Shown here: positions 1 to 8,065 of the stretch, in pieces | Numbering within the stretch: position 1 is the first letter of the stretch | Layout of the letters: each line of letters begins with the position of its first letter | From: JAVSMW01 sp032027005 | Lineage (GTDB): Bacteria; Bacillota; Thermincolia; Thermincolales; UBA2595 | Assembly (NCBI GenBank): GCA_032027005.1 | Contig: JAVSMW010000004.1 | Location: 128,172-192,171, forward strand | DNA: 64,000 bases | Reading direction: 5' to 3' | Position numbers and translations under genes: made by a program | The notes under the pieces: generated by a model | The model's database searches: none | What the model was told of the DNA's origin: nothing | The model's input: the letters and a program-made list of their open reading frames with translations, nothing else

Positions 1-525
1 AATTATTTCACTGCAAGGGCCGCAGGGACCGGTATCTCCCATGGACCAGAAATTATCTTTTTCTCCCAGCCGGACAATCTTTGCGGGAGGTACGCCGGTT
101 ACTTCCTGCCAGAGTTCAAAAGCCTCTTCGTCATCTTTATATATTGTAGGATATAATCTATCCTCCGGTAAACCCAAAACCCCGGTCAGAAACTCCCAGG
201 CATAGCTGATGGCATCTTTTTTAAAGTAATCACCAAAGGAAAAATTGCCCAGCATTTCAAAAAAGGTATGGTGTCTGGCTGTTCTCCCCACAGTTTCCAA
301 GTCATTATGCTTCCCCCCGGCCCGCACACACTTCTGGGAAGTAGTAGCTCTGGTAAAAGGACGCTTGTCCAGGCCCAGGAAAACATCTTTAAACTGGTTC
401 ATCCCGGCATTGGTAAACAACAAAGTCGGATCTTCATGAGGGACCAGTGAAGAACTGGCAGCCACAGAATGGCCTTTGCTTTCAAAGTATTTTAAGAACT
501 TATCACGGATCTCGTTTCCGGTCAA
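1..525 (-). CDS. alaS: Alanyl-tRNA synthetase, N-terminal part (cut by window edge)
   Basis: Charges tRNA-Ala with alanine in the cytoplasm. About 175 N-terminal codons are visible and run off the left edge in frame. They show the class II catalytic start of AlaRS: an FTNAGMNQFK stretch, QKCVRAGGKHNDLE (motif 1/2 region), then HTFFEMLGNFSFGDYF and MGDTGPCGPCSEI. I chose a TTG start at 525 (protein begins M/L-TGNEIRDKF), preceded by GGGAGG about 8 bases upstream; no ATG fits. The next gene upstream on the same strand ends 63 bases away, so the two are probably co-transcribed. Identity is secure; only the start codon is inferred. Confidence 0.95.
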   Translation of the reverse strand, partial: MTGNEIRDKFLKYFESKGHSVAASSSLVPHEDPTLLFTNAGMNQFKDVFLGLDKRPFTRATTSQKCVRAGGKHNDLETVGRTARHHTFFEMLGNFSFGDYFKKDAISYAWEFLTGVLGLPEDRLYPTIYKDDEEAFELWQEVTGVPPAKIVRLGEKDNFWSMGDTGPCGPCSEII

Positions 526-588
526 AATTAATTCCCTCCCGTAAAAAACCTTTCATCCGAAAAATTATACCTAAATGAGTATTTATTG

Positions 589-1638
589 TCAATGGCCCAT
601 TGACTCATCAACCAATTTTAGGTAAATATATCGCAGGATGACTTTTAAGGTGGCAGCGACAGGCACGGCCAGCAAAATGCCCAAAAAACCATAAAGTTCC
701 CCCCCGGCCATGATGGAAAAAATCACCACCAGGGGATGTAAACCCATGCTCTCACCCAGTATTTTGGGAGATATTACGGCATTCTCCAACTGCTGGACAA
801 CCAAAATAACAATTGCCGCATATAGTGCGGTCTCTCTGGAAATCATCAAAGCCAGGGACAGTGCCGGGATGGCGGCTATGATTGGTCCAATAAATGGAAC
901 CAGTTCGGCCACACCTGCAATAATACCGATGATAAGGGCAAAATCAAGGCCAATCAAATACATCCCAAAACCTGTTAAAGCCCCTACTATCATACAAACC
1001 AGCAGGTGGCCCCGCAAAAAAGCACTGATGATTTCATCAATATCACGACCAATTGCCAGGACATCACTGCGGAATTTTCGGGGGATCGTTAAAGTCAAAG
1101 AATTCTTGATGGAGGCCGAATCTTTTAACATATAAAATGCAAATACCGGGGCAATCAGCAGGCTGATAAGGTATGATATTAAATTAATGACAGACATTGT
1201 GCCGGCTTTGACTGCATTCAAAAGTAAATCCTGGTACTGCACAATCCGCTCATTGACAACTTCTTTAACACCTTCCGGCAAGGCAAATCTGCTGTATCTG
1301 GACTGCATATTGCACATGATATCCTGCACTTCCCTGGTCAGTTTAGGTATATCATGAATCAATTTGTTTAACTCACCAATTATAAGTGGTATCCCGAAAG
1401 CTATCATGATTCCTGAAGCCAAAAAAACAATCAGGTACACCCACAAGATGGCCCAGCATTTGGGGCAATTTCTTTTTTCCACAAACTTAACAATAGGGTT
1501 CAGCAGATAAGCAATAAAAAATGCAAATATGAAAGGAATCAGAACAATCCGAACCCTATATAGAAAATATAAGCCGGCAATTGATACCATTATCAGGAAC
1601 AATCGCCGGTAGAGTGTGATGCTTATAACTTTATCCAT
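589..1638 (-). CDS. AI-2E/PerM-family membrane transporter
   Basis: A 349-residue polytopic membrane protein of the AI-2E_transport/PerM family. Two hydrophobic helices fill residues 10-50, a soluble stretch rich in charged residues covers about 75-135, and a set of long hydrophobic segments with the family-typical GIIAGVAELVPFIGPII and LYGFLGILLAVPVAA motifs fills the C-terminal half. Length matches the family. Members have been linked to autoinducer-2 export or Na+/H+ exchange, but substrate cannot be read from sequence. A homologue also sits beside alaS in Bacillus (yrrI), which supports orthology. It overlaps no neighbour; the small YtxH-like gene starts its transcript 6 bases upstream. 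Confidence 0.85.
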   Translation of the reverse strand: MDKVISITLYRRLFLIMVSIAGLYFLYRVRIVLIPFIFAFFIAYLLNPIVKFVEKRNCPKCWAILWVYLIVFLASGIMIAFGIPLIIGELNKLIHDIPKLTREVQDIMCNMQSRYSRFALPEGVKEVVNERIVQYQDLLLNAVKAGTMSVINLISYLISLLIAPVFAFYMLKDSASIKNSLTLTIPRKFRSDVLAIGRDIDEIISAFLRGHLLVCMIVGALTGFGMYLIGLDFALIIGIIAGVAELVPFIGPIIAAIPALSLALMISRETALYAAIVILVVQQLENAVISPKILGESMGLHPLVVIFSIMAGGELYGFLGILLAVPVAATLKVILRYIYLKLVDESMGH

Positions 1639-1643
1639 ATTTA

Positions 1644-1838
1644 TTATTTCATCCAGTCTTCCGCCATGTTTTTAACACCCTTGATAACCCTGCGGGCTCC
1701 TTTTTTGACTTGTTTGGAATTACGCAAAAACTGTTTCGTTTCTTTTTTCTTCTGAGGGGACATAAACATGGTTAAGAATGCGCCGATCAGACCACCAGCC
1801 AACAATCCGTTAAAGAATCCCTTTTTCAATGTGTTCAC
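1644..1838 (-). CDS. Small YtxH-like membrane protein
   Basis: A 64-residue protein with one N-terminal hydrophobic segment (GLLAGGLIGAFLTMFM, residues 12-27) followed by a strongly basic tail. This layout, and the phrase 'GLLAGGLIGAFLTMFMSPQ', matches YtxH-type gas-vesicle-like/general-stress small proteins. It ends 6 bases before the permease gene, so it is the first or second gene of an operon running to alaS. Function is unknown. The assignment rests on pattern only. Confidence 0.7.
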   Translation of the reverse strand: MNTLKKGFFNGLLAGGLIGAFLTMFMSPQKKKETKQFLRNSKQVKKGARRVIKGVKNMAEDWMK

Positions 1839-1853
1839 CCCCTTTATTTTAAA

Positions 1854-2024
1854 CTAATGCAATTCTTCACTGGTGCCATATACCATTAAACTGCCGTCTT
1901 CGGCAACTTCAAATACACTGACCTCATCATTCTGCATTTTGTACTCAACACAGCAATCCCAGCAATAGTATTGATCAACCCCAACCTTGCCGGTGGCTTT
2001 GCTGCCACAAACCGGGCAATTCAT
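1854..2024 (-). CDS. Zinc-ribbon miniprotein (56 aa)
   Basis: A short gene that standard ORF length limits would miss. It encodes 56 residues starting MNCPVCGS, with a second pair of cysteines in YYCWDCC about 18 residues later, so it can form a four-cysteine zinc ribbon. The rest is acidic (FEVAEDGSLMVYG). Its ATG overlaps the stop of the upstream PRC-barrel gene as ATGA, indicating translational coupling. Function is unknown; a structural or regulatory partner of the PRC-barrel protein is a guess from the coupling. Confidence 0.75.
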   Translation of the reverse strand: MNCPVCGSKATGKVGVDQYYCWDCCVEYKMQNDEVSVFEVAEDGSLMVYGTSEELH

Positions 2025-2533
2025 AATTGTTCTCCTTTCGTCTTGATAACATTTTCAACATCCTGGGATGTGATAACTTTATTTTCATCAATACTGATGT
2101 TTCTTATCGAAATGGTGACCCGTCCGTCCAGCAGGTCCTGAATAAAGCCGTCAGAGACCTCATAACCCAAAATTTCACCGGTCTCTCCATCAACCACTAA
2201 GTCCTGGATCACTCCCAAAATGCGGCCATTTTCCTGTTCAACACGCAATCCGCGGAGGTCATTTTGGCTTTCTTTAATTTCTTTCAACTCAGGTATTGTG
2301 CCGAGCTTTCTGACCACTGATTCATCATTTATGATCAGGCAGTCTTCATCGCGCCTGACTAGGTCAACATGCAGAAAACCTTTGCCATCCCTGAGCCATC
2401 CGCCTGGTTCAATTAAGTACCCAATAACTTGGTTTTTGGTATGGTCATATATCAGGTCTTTGACCTCTCCGATTTGAGTTCTGTCTTTCAGGGTCACTAC
2501 CGGCAGGCTGAGAAGTTCTCTACCTTTTAGCAT
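2021..2533 (-). CDS. PRC-barrel domain protein
   Basis: A 170-residue soluble protein with two PRC-barrel-like repeats: residues 1-75 (LSLPVVTL...IGEVKDLIYD...VIGYLIEP) and about 85-160 (LRGLRVEQENGRILGVIQDLVVDGETGEI). Such proteins in Firmicutes resemble YlmC/YmxH and are often linked to sporulation or RNA metabolism, but no reaction is known. It is coupled to the zinc-ribbon gene downstream (ATGA overlap) and lies 3 bases after the DUF4126 gene, so the three form one operon. Complete, normal length. Confidence 0.8.
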   Translation of the reverse strand: MLKGRELLSLPVVTLKDRTQIGEVKDLIYDHTKNQVIGYLIEPGGWLRDGKGFLHVDLVRRDEDCLIINDESVVRKLGTIPELKEIKESQNDLRGLRVEQENGRILGVIQDLVVDGETGEILGYEVSDGFIQDLLDGRVTISIRNISIDENKVITSQDVENVIKTKGEQL

Positions 2534-2536
2534 CAG

Positions 2537-3115
2537 TTACCTCCATGACTTGGCCTTGGAGTCAGGCCTGAATCGATGATTATTCTGTCTGTTTCTTCGC
2601 AAATAAACTACAACAATTACGGCCAGAATAATATAGGACGACCAAGGTACCAGTATAGCCAGCAGAATTCCAGCAGTAGCTGCAAAATCCTGCAGGCCCT
2701 GCCCATTTAAAACAGAAAAACTGTGGTTTTGTTTTTCCGCATGTCCCCTTAACCTAATCTTCATTAAATGTACTGCCAAGGCCGTGGCCCCACCGAGGAT
2801 AAAACCAACCAGGGTGCCAAAACCTCCAAACAATCCGGTTAAGAGAATTGCTCCTCCCAAGGCCCTTATTGCTGATAACACAAGGACCTCCTGAGTTTTC
2901 AGTTCATTGCTGTTCTCAACCAAAAGTTCGTATCCGGCCAGAATTAAAAATATCAGTAATACCGGTACAGAAGCAAATACTTTAAAGGGTGCCCGATATT
3001 CAATTACCTGGGAATATCTTGTTAAGAGGCCAATGATAATCAAAGGCAGGTATGTCCTGATTCCGGCTGCCCCTGCCAATCCTAATCCCAAGCCCAGTTC
3101 CAACACAGATGACAT
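2537..3115 (-). CDS. DUF4126 membrane protein
   Basis: A polytopic protein of about 192 residues. Its opening (LGLGLGLAGAAGIRTYLPL) and the glycine-rich helix LFGGFGTLVGFILGGATALAVHLMK are typical of DUF4126. It has four to five predicted membrane helices and a basic tail. I prefer the ATG at 3115 (MSSVLEL), which has AGGTGG 12 bases upstream, over the TTG at 3136. It heads the PRC-barrel/zinc-ribbon operon. Function unknown. Confidence 0.75.
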   Translation of the reverse strand: MSSVLELGLGLGLAGAAGIRTYLPLIIIGLLTRYSQVIEYRAPFKVFASVPVLLIFLILAGYELLVENSNELKTQEVLVLSAIRALGGAILLTGLFGGFGTLVGFILGGATALAVHLMKIRLRGHAEKQNHSFSVLNGQGLQDFAATAGILLAILVPWSSYIILAVIVVVYLRRNRQNNHRFRPDSKAKSWR

Positions 3116-3165
3116 AGACCCGGCACCACCTTTCAACGGTCTTTACTATTATGACCAAAAAACAA

Positions 3166-3198
3166 ATAAAAAATGCGGATTGTCTACATCCGCATTTC
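3166..3198 (-). terminator. Rho-independent terminator (minus strand)
   Basis: The stem ATGCGGAT/ATCCGCAT with a 7-base loop is followed on the minus strand by TTTTTTATTTG. It would stop transcripts coming from the fur side before the DUF4126 operon. Confidence 0.75.
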
Positions 3199-3207
3199 TA
3201 CTTAAGT

Positions 3208-3463
3208 AAAGTGAAACTTACTTCAGGCGGAATCTTTTCTCCACCTGAAGTTTAGTTGAACTTATCCAGGGGCTTAGCGCCACTTAATCTCCCTTTAATA
3301 GCAGCGGGAGTCTTAGTGGCGCTTAGACATCGGATAAAGTGAAACTTACTTCAGGTGGAATTCTTTCTCCACCTGAAGTTTAGTTGAACTTATCCAGGGT
3401 CTTAGTGCCACTTATCTCCCGTTAATAGAAGCGAGAGTTTAGTGGCACTTAGACATCGGACAA
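3208..3463. repeat. Two tandem copies of a 128-bp palindrome-rich repeat
   Basis: Copy 1 starts at 3208 and copy 2 at 3336, both with AAAGTGAAACTTACTTCAGG and ending GACATCGGA. Each unit contains two imperfect hairpins: one around CTTCAGG(C/T)GGA...TCCACCTGAAG, and a longer one around CTTAG(C/T)GCCACTTA...TAGTGGC(A/G)CTTAG. The copies differ by scattered substitutions and two single-base indels. Some hairpin differences look compensatory (CGCC/GGCG against TGCC/GGCA), which suggests the folded form is maintained. Confidence 0.85.
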
Positions 3464-3662
3464 ATATTGAATCACAATTCCGGAAACAACGCTTATGCCA
3501 TAAAGAAGTCCGATTACCCTGACGGTATCCGGAAGGCTGCGGTTTTCCTTGAAAAGAACCAGAAATACTGGTCCCCACCCTGAACATCAGCAAATTAAGA
3601 ACCAAAGAAACCGCAAAAATAAAAGCAGCCACTTTCCCGGTATGTACTATGGGATGGACCAA
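3449..3662 (-). pseudogene. Frameshifted remnant of a membrane protein
   Basis: Reading from 3662, one frame gives MVHPIVHTGKVAAFIF followed by hydrophobic residues up to LLMFRVG. After a single frame change near 3560 it continues FLVLFKENRSLPDTVRVIG and another hydrophobic helix ending YLSDV-stop inside repeat copy 2. This looks like the decayed end of a two-helix membrane protein. I do not recognise the family. The rest of 3463-3823 holds only hairpins, including a CCCCACTT...AAGTGGGG stem near 3731 and CTTCGGTG...CACCGAAG near 3767, reminiscent of IS200/IS605 ends but not diagnostic. Confidence 0.4.
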
Positions 3663-3823
3663 CAGCTACCAGCTGTTTGGTTTAGCTAAAGTGATACATT
3701 GTACTGATTCTCCTTATCACCGTCCGAGATCCCCACTTTTATAAGTGGGGGTACAGCTTCTACTCTTCGGTGGGAGTGGAGTACCTCACCGAAGCCCCGA
3801 TGTTCAGCTTTAGCTGAACAAGT

Positions 3824-4276
3824 TCACTTTCCTTGACAGTCCCGGCAGAAACCAAACAATTCAAAACGGTGACCGGTAATTTTAAAATTCTGCGGCCCCT
3901 CATTGTCAATAGCAACATGTTCCATAGGGCAGCCGGCAATTTCCCAGGTCCCGCCGCATCGTAAGCAAACCATATGATGATGATGCCCGTGCTTTCGGTT
4001 CAACTCATAACGGCTGCGGCCATCCCCAAAATCCAGCCGGTCAATAATGTTCAGCTCTTCAAGAGTCGTTAAGTTACGGTAAACGGTATCAAAACTAAGG
4101 TTAGGAAAAACTTTTCGCAGCCTTTCAAATACTTCTTTTGCGCTTAAATGAGTTCTGGCCCTGACCAGCACCTTTAAAATCTCCTTGCGCTGAGAAGTAA
4201 GCTTGCATTTTCTGGAAGATAACTCAGCCAGAATCTCTTCGAATATCAAAGCTTCGTCCTCCTCAATCAGAATCAT
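3824..4276 (-). CDS. Fur-family metal-dependent transcription regulator
   Basis: A DNA-binding metal sensor of the Fur/PerR/Zur family, 150 residues. The winged helix covers residues 20-95 (LTSQRKEILKVL...HLSAKEVFERLR...SFDTVYRNLTTL). The metal site HGHHHHMVCLRCGG follows near 115, with a second CxxC (FGFCRDCQGK) at the extreme C-terminus for the structural zinc. The run of four histidines is the usual Fur dimerisation-domain signature. Which metal or peroxide it senses cannot be decided. The gene stands alone with a hairpin directly after its stop (GTTCAGC/GCTGAAC, about 3808-3825). Confidence 0.85.
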   Translation of the reverse strand: MILIEEDEALIFEEILAELSSRKCKLTSQRKEILKVLVRARTHLSAKEVFERLRKVFPNLSFDTVYRNLTTLEELNIIDRLDFGDGRSRYELNRKHGHHHHMVCLRCGGTWEIAGCPMEHVAIDNEGPQNFKITGHRFELFGFCRDCQGK

Positions 4277-4424
4277 TCTTATTTTAAATTGTAGTATATG
4301 TCGGCATCAATGTCAAATTTCCTATTAATCCAGTAATATCACTAGTATGCCCAAAACCGCAAATTTCAACCTATTTCCAGCTGATTCACCCGGAGCGCGC
4401 CTTTCTATTCATTGGGTGTAGTAT

Positions 4425-4469
4425 AAAAAAAGCGACCGCAGTTTCACATTATATGAACATAAGCGGTCT
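4425..4469 (-). terminator. Terminator of the mtaB-mtaC-cobW-ramA operon
   Basis: On the minus strand, GACCGC pairs with GCGGTC across a loop that contains a small inner stem (TTCA/TGAA), followed by a run of seven T. It lies about 65 bases after the activase stop codon. Confidence 0.8.
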
Positions 4470-4532
4470 CAGGAGGTTTTGCGCCAAGCAAAACTGAGGA
4501 AAGAGGATAAAGTTAAGGTCAGGGATTAACCC

Positions 4533-6146
4533 TTATGACCAAACTTTTGCTAATATAAAAACCTTTTCGGGGCAGCTGACTTCACAACGCTTACAAGCTG
4601 TCCCGTTACAGCGGTCGGGGCGAAGAGTAATCCAGCGTTCCGGATCAATATCCAGGGCCTTTTCAGGGCATTTTTCAACACAGCTCCGACAGCCGCTGCA
4701 TCCCTCAAAGCGGAATGTATAAGGCAGACCTACCTGCTCAATATACAGCACTCCCTGTCGGCCCAAATCAGGGATATCTCTCGAGGCCAGTTGGACAATT
4801 TCCGGATTCCTTGTCGGAGCTATCAGTTCCGGAAGTTTGTAAATTTTACTGAAACGATGATACTGTTCTGGCGGCATTCCCTCGCCCCACACAGATAATT
4901 CCAATAAATAGGCCCGTTCAAATATCTGTGATTCTCCAAACATACAATGATCAGCCCTCAGCTGACTGACTAAAGCCTGCAGTGTTTCAAGCTTTCCAGG
5001 CTCCAGGACTATATCCCTGGCCAGGGCCAGTGAAGTATTGCCAACCTGATAGATTTTTTCCGCTCCAGGCGGCACCAGCCCTACCTGCAGGGCCTTCCAT
5101 GCATTAACATATGTCCCGGAGGCACCTGCCATGAAAGCTGTTTTAATATCTTTAAGTTCAATCCCTGACTCTTTGGCTAAGGTAATAAAACCTGCTCTGA
5201 TAGCCCCAATGGCCTTACCGGCTTCCACCATGTCCTGCTCATTAAACTCCACTTCCCGGCCCAGGTGAAGTTTTTTATCGGGTGTTGTAATCCGTGGCAG
5301 CCTAATCAGTTTAGCCTGAAGTCCTTCATATAGGATGGAGATTACTCCGGTTCCTGTGATACCGGTCGTTCTCACCTGACCCTTTTCAATTGTAGCAGGT
5401 GCTGTAAGGTCAACAAGGTCGCCGGCAAAACTCCTCATTTCCTCATTCAGCACTAAACACCGGAACCCCACTTTTTCAGCTTCAATATCATGTACTGCGC
5501 CCGGGGCAGCCAGCATACCATAGGCTATGTGCTGTCCTTCCAGGGCAGGACCGGCAGCGCAGGAACCGGTGATGATTTTATCACCAACTTTGAGAGCCAT
5601 TTCAGCATTTGTTCCATAGTCTGTAACCAGGGCAATTTCCGCAGACTGCAAAAACCCTGATTTGACCATCATGGCCAGGGCATCAGCCCCAATTTCATGT
5701 TTAACTGCAGCCGGAATATACACCAAGGCAGATTCCGGCAGGTTTAGACCGGAAATGGCGGCAGCTGCCAGTGTTTTAGCATCTCTTTTAGGTGGCTGAA
5801 TGCCCAGCAGGCTTTTTTTCCTTTCTCCGGCATAAGCTAAATCCCTGATTTCAATTCCTTCAAACAGTGACAGCTGGATGGGATTGCCGCAAACCGCCAG
5901 GCGGGTTATATCATCAGTATTTACATGGAGACATGCAATGACCTGATTAACAGTTTCAGTGACAATCCGATGGGCTATCTCCTGACCGACATCAATAGCA
6001 AAATTCAGATGGTCCATGACATTTGCTCCCGGCAGCGGGTGTCTGGCTGTAATGGCGGTAGAAATGATTTCCCCGGTCTCGAGTTCTATGGCCTGTCCCC
6101 GGAAACCGCTTGTGCCCAAATCAAGAGCAATTCCTATCAGCCCCAT
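4533..6146 (-). CDS. RamA-type corrinoid protein reductive activase
   Basis: Reactivates corrinoid proteins by ATP-driven reduction of Co(II) to Co(I). The 537-residue protein has an ASKHA ATPase-like body (IALDLGTSGFRGQAIE at residues 5-20, VTDYGTNAEMALK mid-protein, AFMAGASGTYVN later) and a C-terminal ferredoxin domain with two cluster motifs, CSGCRSCVEKCP and CNGTACKRCEVSCP. This is the RamA arrangement. The N-terminal [2Fe-2S] domain of the longer acetogen RACE proteins is absent. It is the last gene of the mtaB operon, 29 bases after cobW, which fits a role in keeping MtaC active. AGGAGG precedes the ATG. Confidence 0.88.
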   Translation of the reverse strand: MGLIGIALDLGTSGFRGQAIELETGEIISTAITARHPLPGANVMDHLNFAIDVGQEIAHRIVTETVNQVIACLHVNTDDITRLAVCGNPIQLSLFEGIEIRDLAYAGERKKSLLGIQPPKRDAKTLAAAAISGLNLPESALVYIPAAVKHEIGADALAMMVKSGFLQSAEIALVTDYGTNAEMALKVGDKIITGSCAAGPALEGQHIAYGMLAAPGAVHDIEAEKVGFRCLVLNEEMRSFAGDLVDLTAPATIEKGQVRTTGITGTGVISILYEGLQAKLIRLPRITTPDKKLHLGREVEFNEQDMVEAGKAIGAIRAGFITLAKESGIELKDIKTAFMAGASGTYVNAWKALQVGLVPPGAEKIYQVGNTSLALARDIVLEPGKLETLQALVSQLRADHCMFGESQIFERAYLLELSVWGEGMPPEQYHRFSKIYKLPELIAPTRNPEIVQLASRDIPDLGRQGVLYIEQVGLPYTFRFEGCSGCRSCVEKCPEKALDIDPERWITLRPDRCNGTACKRCEVSCPEKVFILAKVWS

Positions 6147-6175
6147 TTGCCATCCTCCTTAGAAATTTTTTCCGA

Positions 6176-7192
6176 TTATGCCTGGCATTTTTTAAATCCT
6201 TCCATCAATCCTCCTGTCAGCAGCCGTGTACCGATGACCATCACCTTACTGACAGCAAACCCACGGTTTAACTCAAATTCACTAATTTCATCAGAAGCCA
6301 GATCCAGGCGCACCCATGAACCGCCGGTAATGTGAAAAATACCCTTGGCCCTGTCGATATCTCCGAAATCTCCGTTTTTCAGCCTGTCAAATAAGCCTTT
6401 CAGCTTTTCTAACTGAAAAATTCCGTCCGAACTGGTGCTGAACTGTTCATAATCCTTGAGGGGCTCTTCGTGATTATGTTCGTGATGATGATTGTGATTG
6501 TGATGATGATTGTGATTGTGATGATGATCGTGATGCTTCTCATCGTGAGTTTCATGACAGTGATGCCTATGCTCTCCCCGATTCTGTTCCGCACTCTGGT
6601 GTTTTGCATTAATCCCCCAAAATACTGTTTTATCTAAAACCCGGCCAAAAGCAGTTAACTGGATTTGACCGGTGCTGTTAACATTTTTAATAAAGGCAAT
6701 AATTTTATTTATCTCACTGAGGCTTACCTTGTCACATTTATTAATGATGATGTATTCGGCCATTTGAACCTGGGTCTCAATAAATCCCCGGTTTTGTGAC
6801 AAGAACCCTCCAAAAGTGCTGGCATCGATAACCACTGTTACCTTAATCTCATCAATATATTTTTCCAGGCTCAGGCTTCTCAGTATACCCAACAGGTTCT
6901 TGATGGTAGCAACACCTGTGGGCTCTATGATTAATCTGTCGGGATGATATGTTTCGGCAATAATCCGAATCTGATTCCGCAAATCAGCATTCAGGGTGCA
7001 GCAGATACACCCGTTGGGCAGTTCAACAACATCAGCCCCCTGGCCGCTCAGGATGTCACCGTCTATGCCGATTTCGCCAAATTCGTTGACGAGCACGGCG
7101 ACTTTTTCACCTTTTCCCTTCTGTTCAAGGATATTCAACAGGAATGTAGTCTTACCTGCCCCCAGGAGACCGTTAATTACCTCAATTAACAT
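6176..7192 (-). CDS. CobW/COG0523-family GTPase with His-rich loop
   Basis: A metal-chaperone-type GTPase of about 338 residues. It shows the P-loop GLLGAGKTTF, the family metal motif CICC near residue 64, and NKCD for guanine specificity. A stretch of some 40 residues near 200-240 is mostly histidine with Asp, Asn and Glu, typical of Zn/Co/Ni-handling members. The C-terminal CobW_C domain follows. ATG at 7192 is preferred over 7198 on RBS spacing. It sits between mtaC and ramA, so delivery of zinc to MtaB, or a role in corrinoid handling, is the natural inference; neither is shown. Confidence 0.85.
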   Translation of the reverse strand: MLIEVINGLLGAGKTTFLLNILEQKGKGEKVAVLVNEFGEIGIDGDILSGQGADVVELPNGCICCTLNADLRNQIRIIAETYHPDRLIIEPTGVATIKNLLGILRSLSLEKYIDEIKVTVVIDASTFGGFLSQNRGFIETQVQMAEYIIINKCDKVSLSEINKIIAFIKNVNSTGQIQLTAFGRVLDKTVFWGINAKHQSAEQNRGEHRHHCHETHDEKHHDHHHNHNHHHNHNHHHEHNHEEPLKDYEQFSTSSDGIFQLEKLKGLFDRLKNGDFGDIDRAKGIFHITGGSWVRLDLASDEISEFELNRGFAVSKVMVIGTRLLTGGLMEGFKKCQA

Positions 7193-7220
7193 GGTCATTT
7201 ACCTGCCTTCTTAAGTATAG

Positions 7221-7254
7221 TTAACCCGGACCTGGGAAACCAGGCCCGGGTTAA
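7221..7254 (-). promoter_or_regulatory. Strong intercistronic hairpin between mtaC and cobW
   Basis: A near-perfect 15-bp stem (TTAACCCGG-CCTGG against CCAGG-CCGGGTTAA) with a short loop lies 10 bases after the mtaC stop. It lacks a T-run, so it may act as an mRNA 3'-end stabiliser or partial terminator that sets expression of mtaBC above cobW-ramA. Confidence 0.6.
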
Positions 7255-7263
7255 TTCAAATCA

Positions 7264-8013
7264 TTAACTGTTGTACTTCTCTCTCATTTGAGCCCAGTTC
7301 AGACCGTTAACAGCATCACTGGCCATGGCGGGAGCCTGAGAAGCATCTTTTCCGTAAACACCAAGATTATAGCCTGTCACATATTCCAGCGAAACAGCAC
7401 CGCCGCCGCAGACAAAGGGGGTAGCAAAACCATCTTTGGTCAGGCGGTTGGAAATTCTTTCAAAAGCAGTCATTGTCGTGGTCATTAAAGCGGTTCCGGT
7501 CACTAATGCCGGATTGTACTTCTTCACAGCAGCGATGACGTCATCTACCGGAACATCCTTGCCCAGGTCGACTACTTCATAGCCGTTAGCCCGTAGAAGG
7601 GCATTTACGATTTTCTGGCCCAGGTCATGGATATCACCTTCAGCTGTATGAGTGATAACTGTTCCCTTCTTCTCCACAGCCTTGCCGAGCTTTTGCTCAC
7701 AGATTTCCAAACCTGTCAGCATGGCATCTGAAGCCACAATGGCCTGGGGCAGATAATATTCACCTTCATCCCATAAACGGCTGACTTCATTCATGCCCTT
7801 AATTAAACCTTCGTTTATTATTACCATCGGATCCTTACTCTCAAGTGCTTCCTCGACAGCAGTAATGACTTCGTCACTGTCACCTTCCAAAACACACTGC
7901 AGAACTTTCTGAATCGCGGCATCTTTATTTGAAATCTTGACCCCTTTGGCTTCTCCGGCCCCAATCAGGTCATATCTGACAAATATATTCCCATAATTTG
8001 CCACTGTTGCCAT
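7264..8013 (-). CDS. mtaC: Methanol corrinoid protein MtaC (copy 1)
   Basis: Carries the cobamide that accepts the methyl group from methanol via MtaB. The 249-residue protein has a helical cap domain (about 30-115, with LWDEGEYYLPQ) and a Rossmann B12-binding domain opened by EGDIHDLG, whose His129 is the lower axial cobalt ligand. The GGG near residue 212 lies in the cobamide-nucleotide-binding part. It follows mtaB by 52 bases in the same operon behind the sigma-54 promoter. It is closely related to the second copy at 10060-10812, sharing a long identical block around the DIHDLG motif. Confidence 0.93.
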   Translation of the reverse strand: MATVANYGNIFVRYDLIGAGEAKGVKISNKDAAIQKVLQCVLEGDSDEVITAVEEALESKDPMVIINEGLIKGMNEVSRLWDEGEYYLPQAIVASDAMLTGLEICEQKLGKAVEKKGTVITHTAEGDIHDLGQKIVNALLRANGYEVVDLGKDVPVDDVIAAVKKYNPALVTGTALMTTTMTAFERISNRLTKDGFATPFVCGGGAVSLEYVTGYNLGVYGKDASQAPAMASDAVNGLNWAQMREKYNS

Positions 8014-8065
8014 TTTTGTCCCTCCTTTTAAATCTTTGGCCTCAAATCTACCAGAAAAACGTTTC

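Noticed and set aside
710..1135. Long plus-strand frame opposite the AI-2E permease
   Set aside because: It is the complement of a clear membrane-protein gene and has no start context or family features.
3208..3463. CRISPR-like repeat
   Set aside because: Only two tandem 128-bp units with no spacers and no cas genes; an ordinary tandem duplication.
6409..6609. Frame rich in Ile/Thr repeats on the minus strand
   Set aside because: It is a shifted reading of the CobW His-rich loop; the repeats come from CAC/CAT runs.
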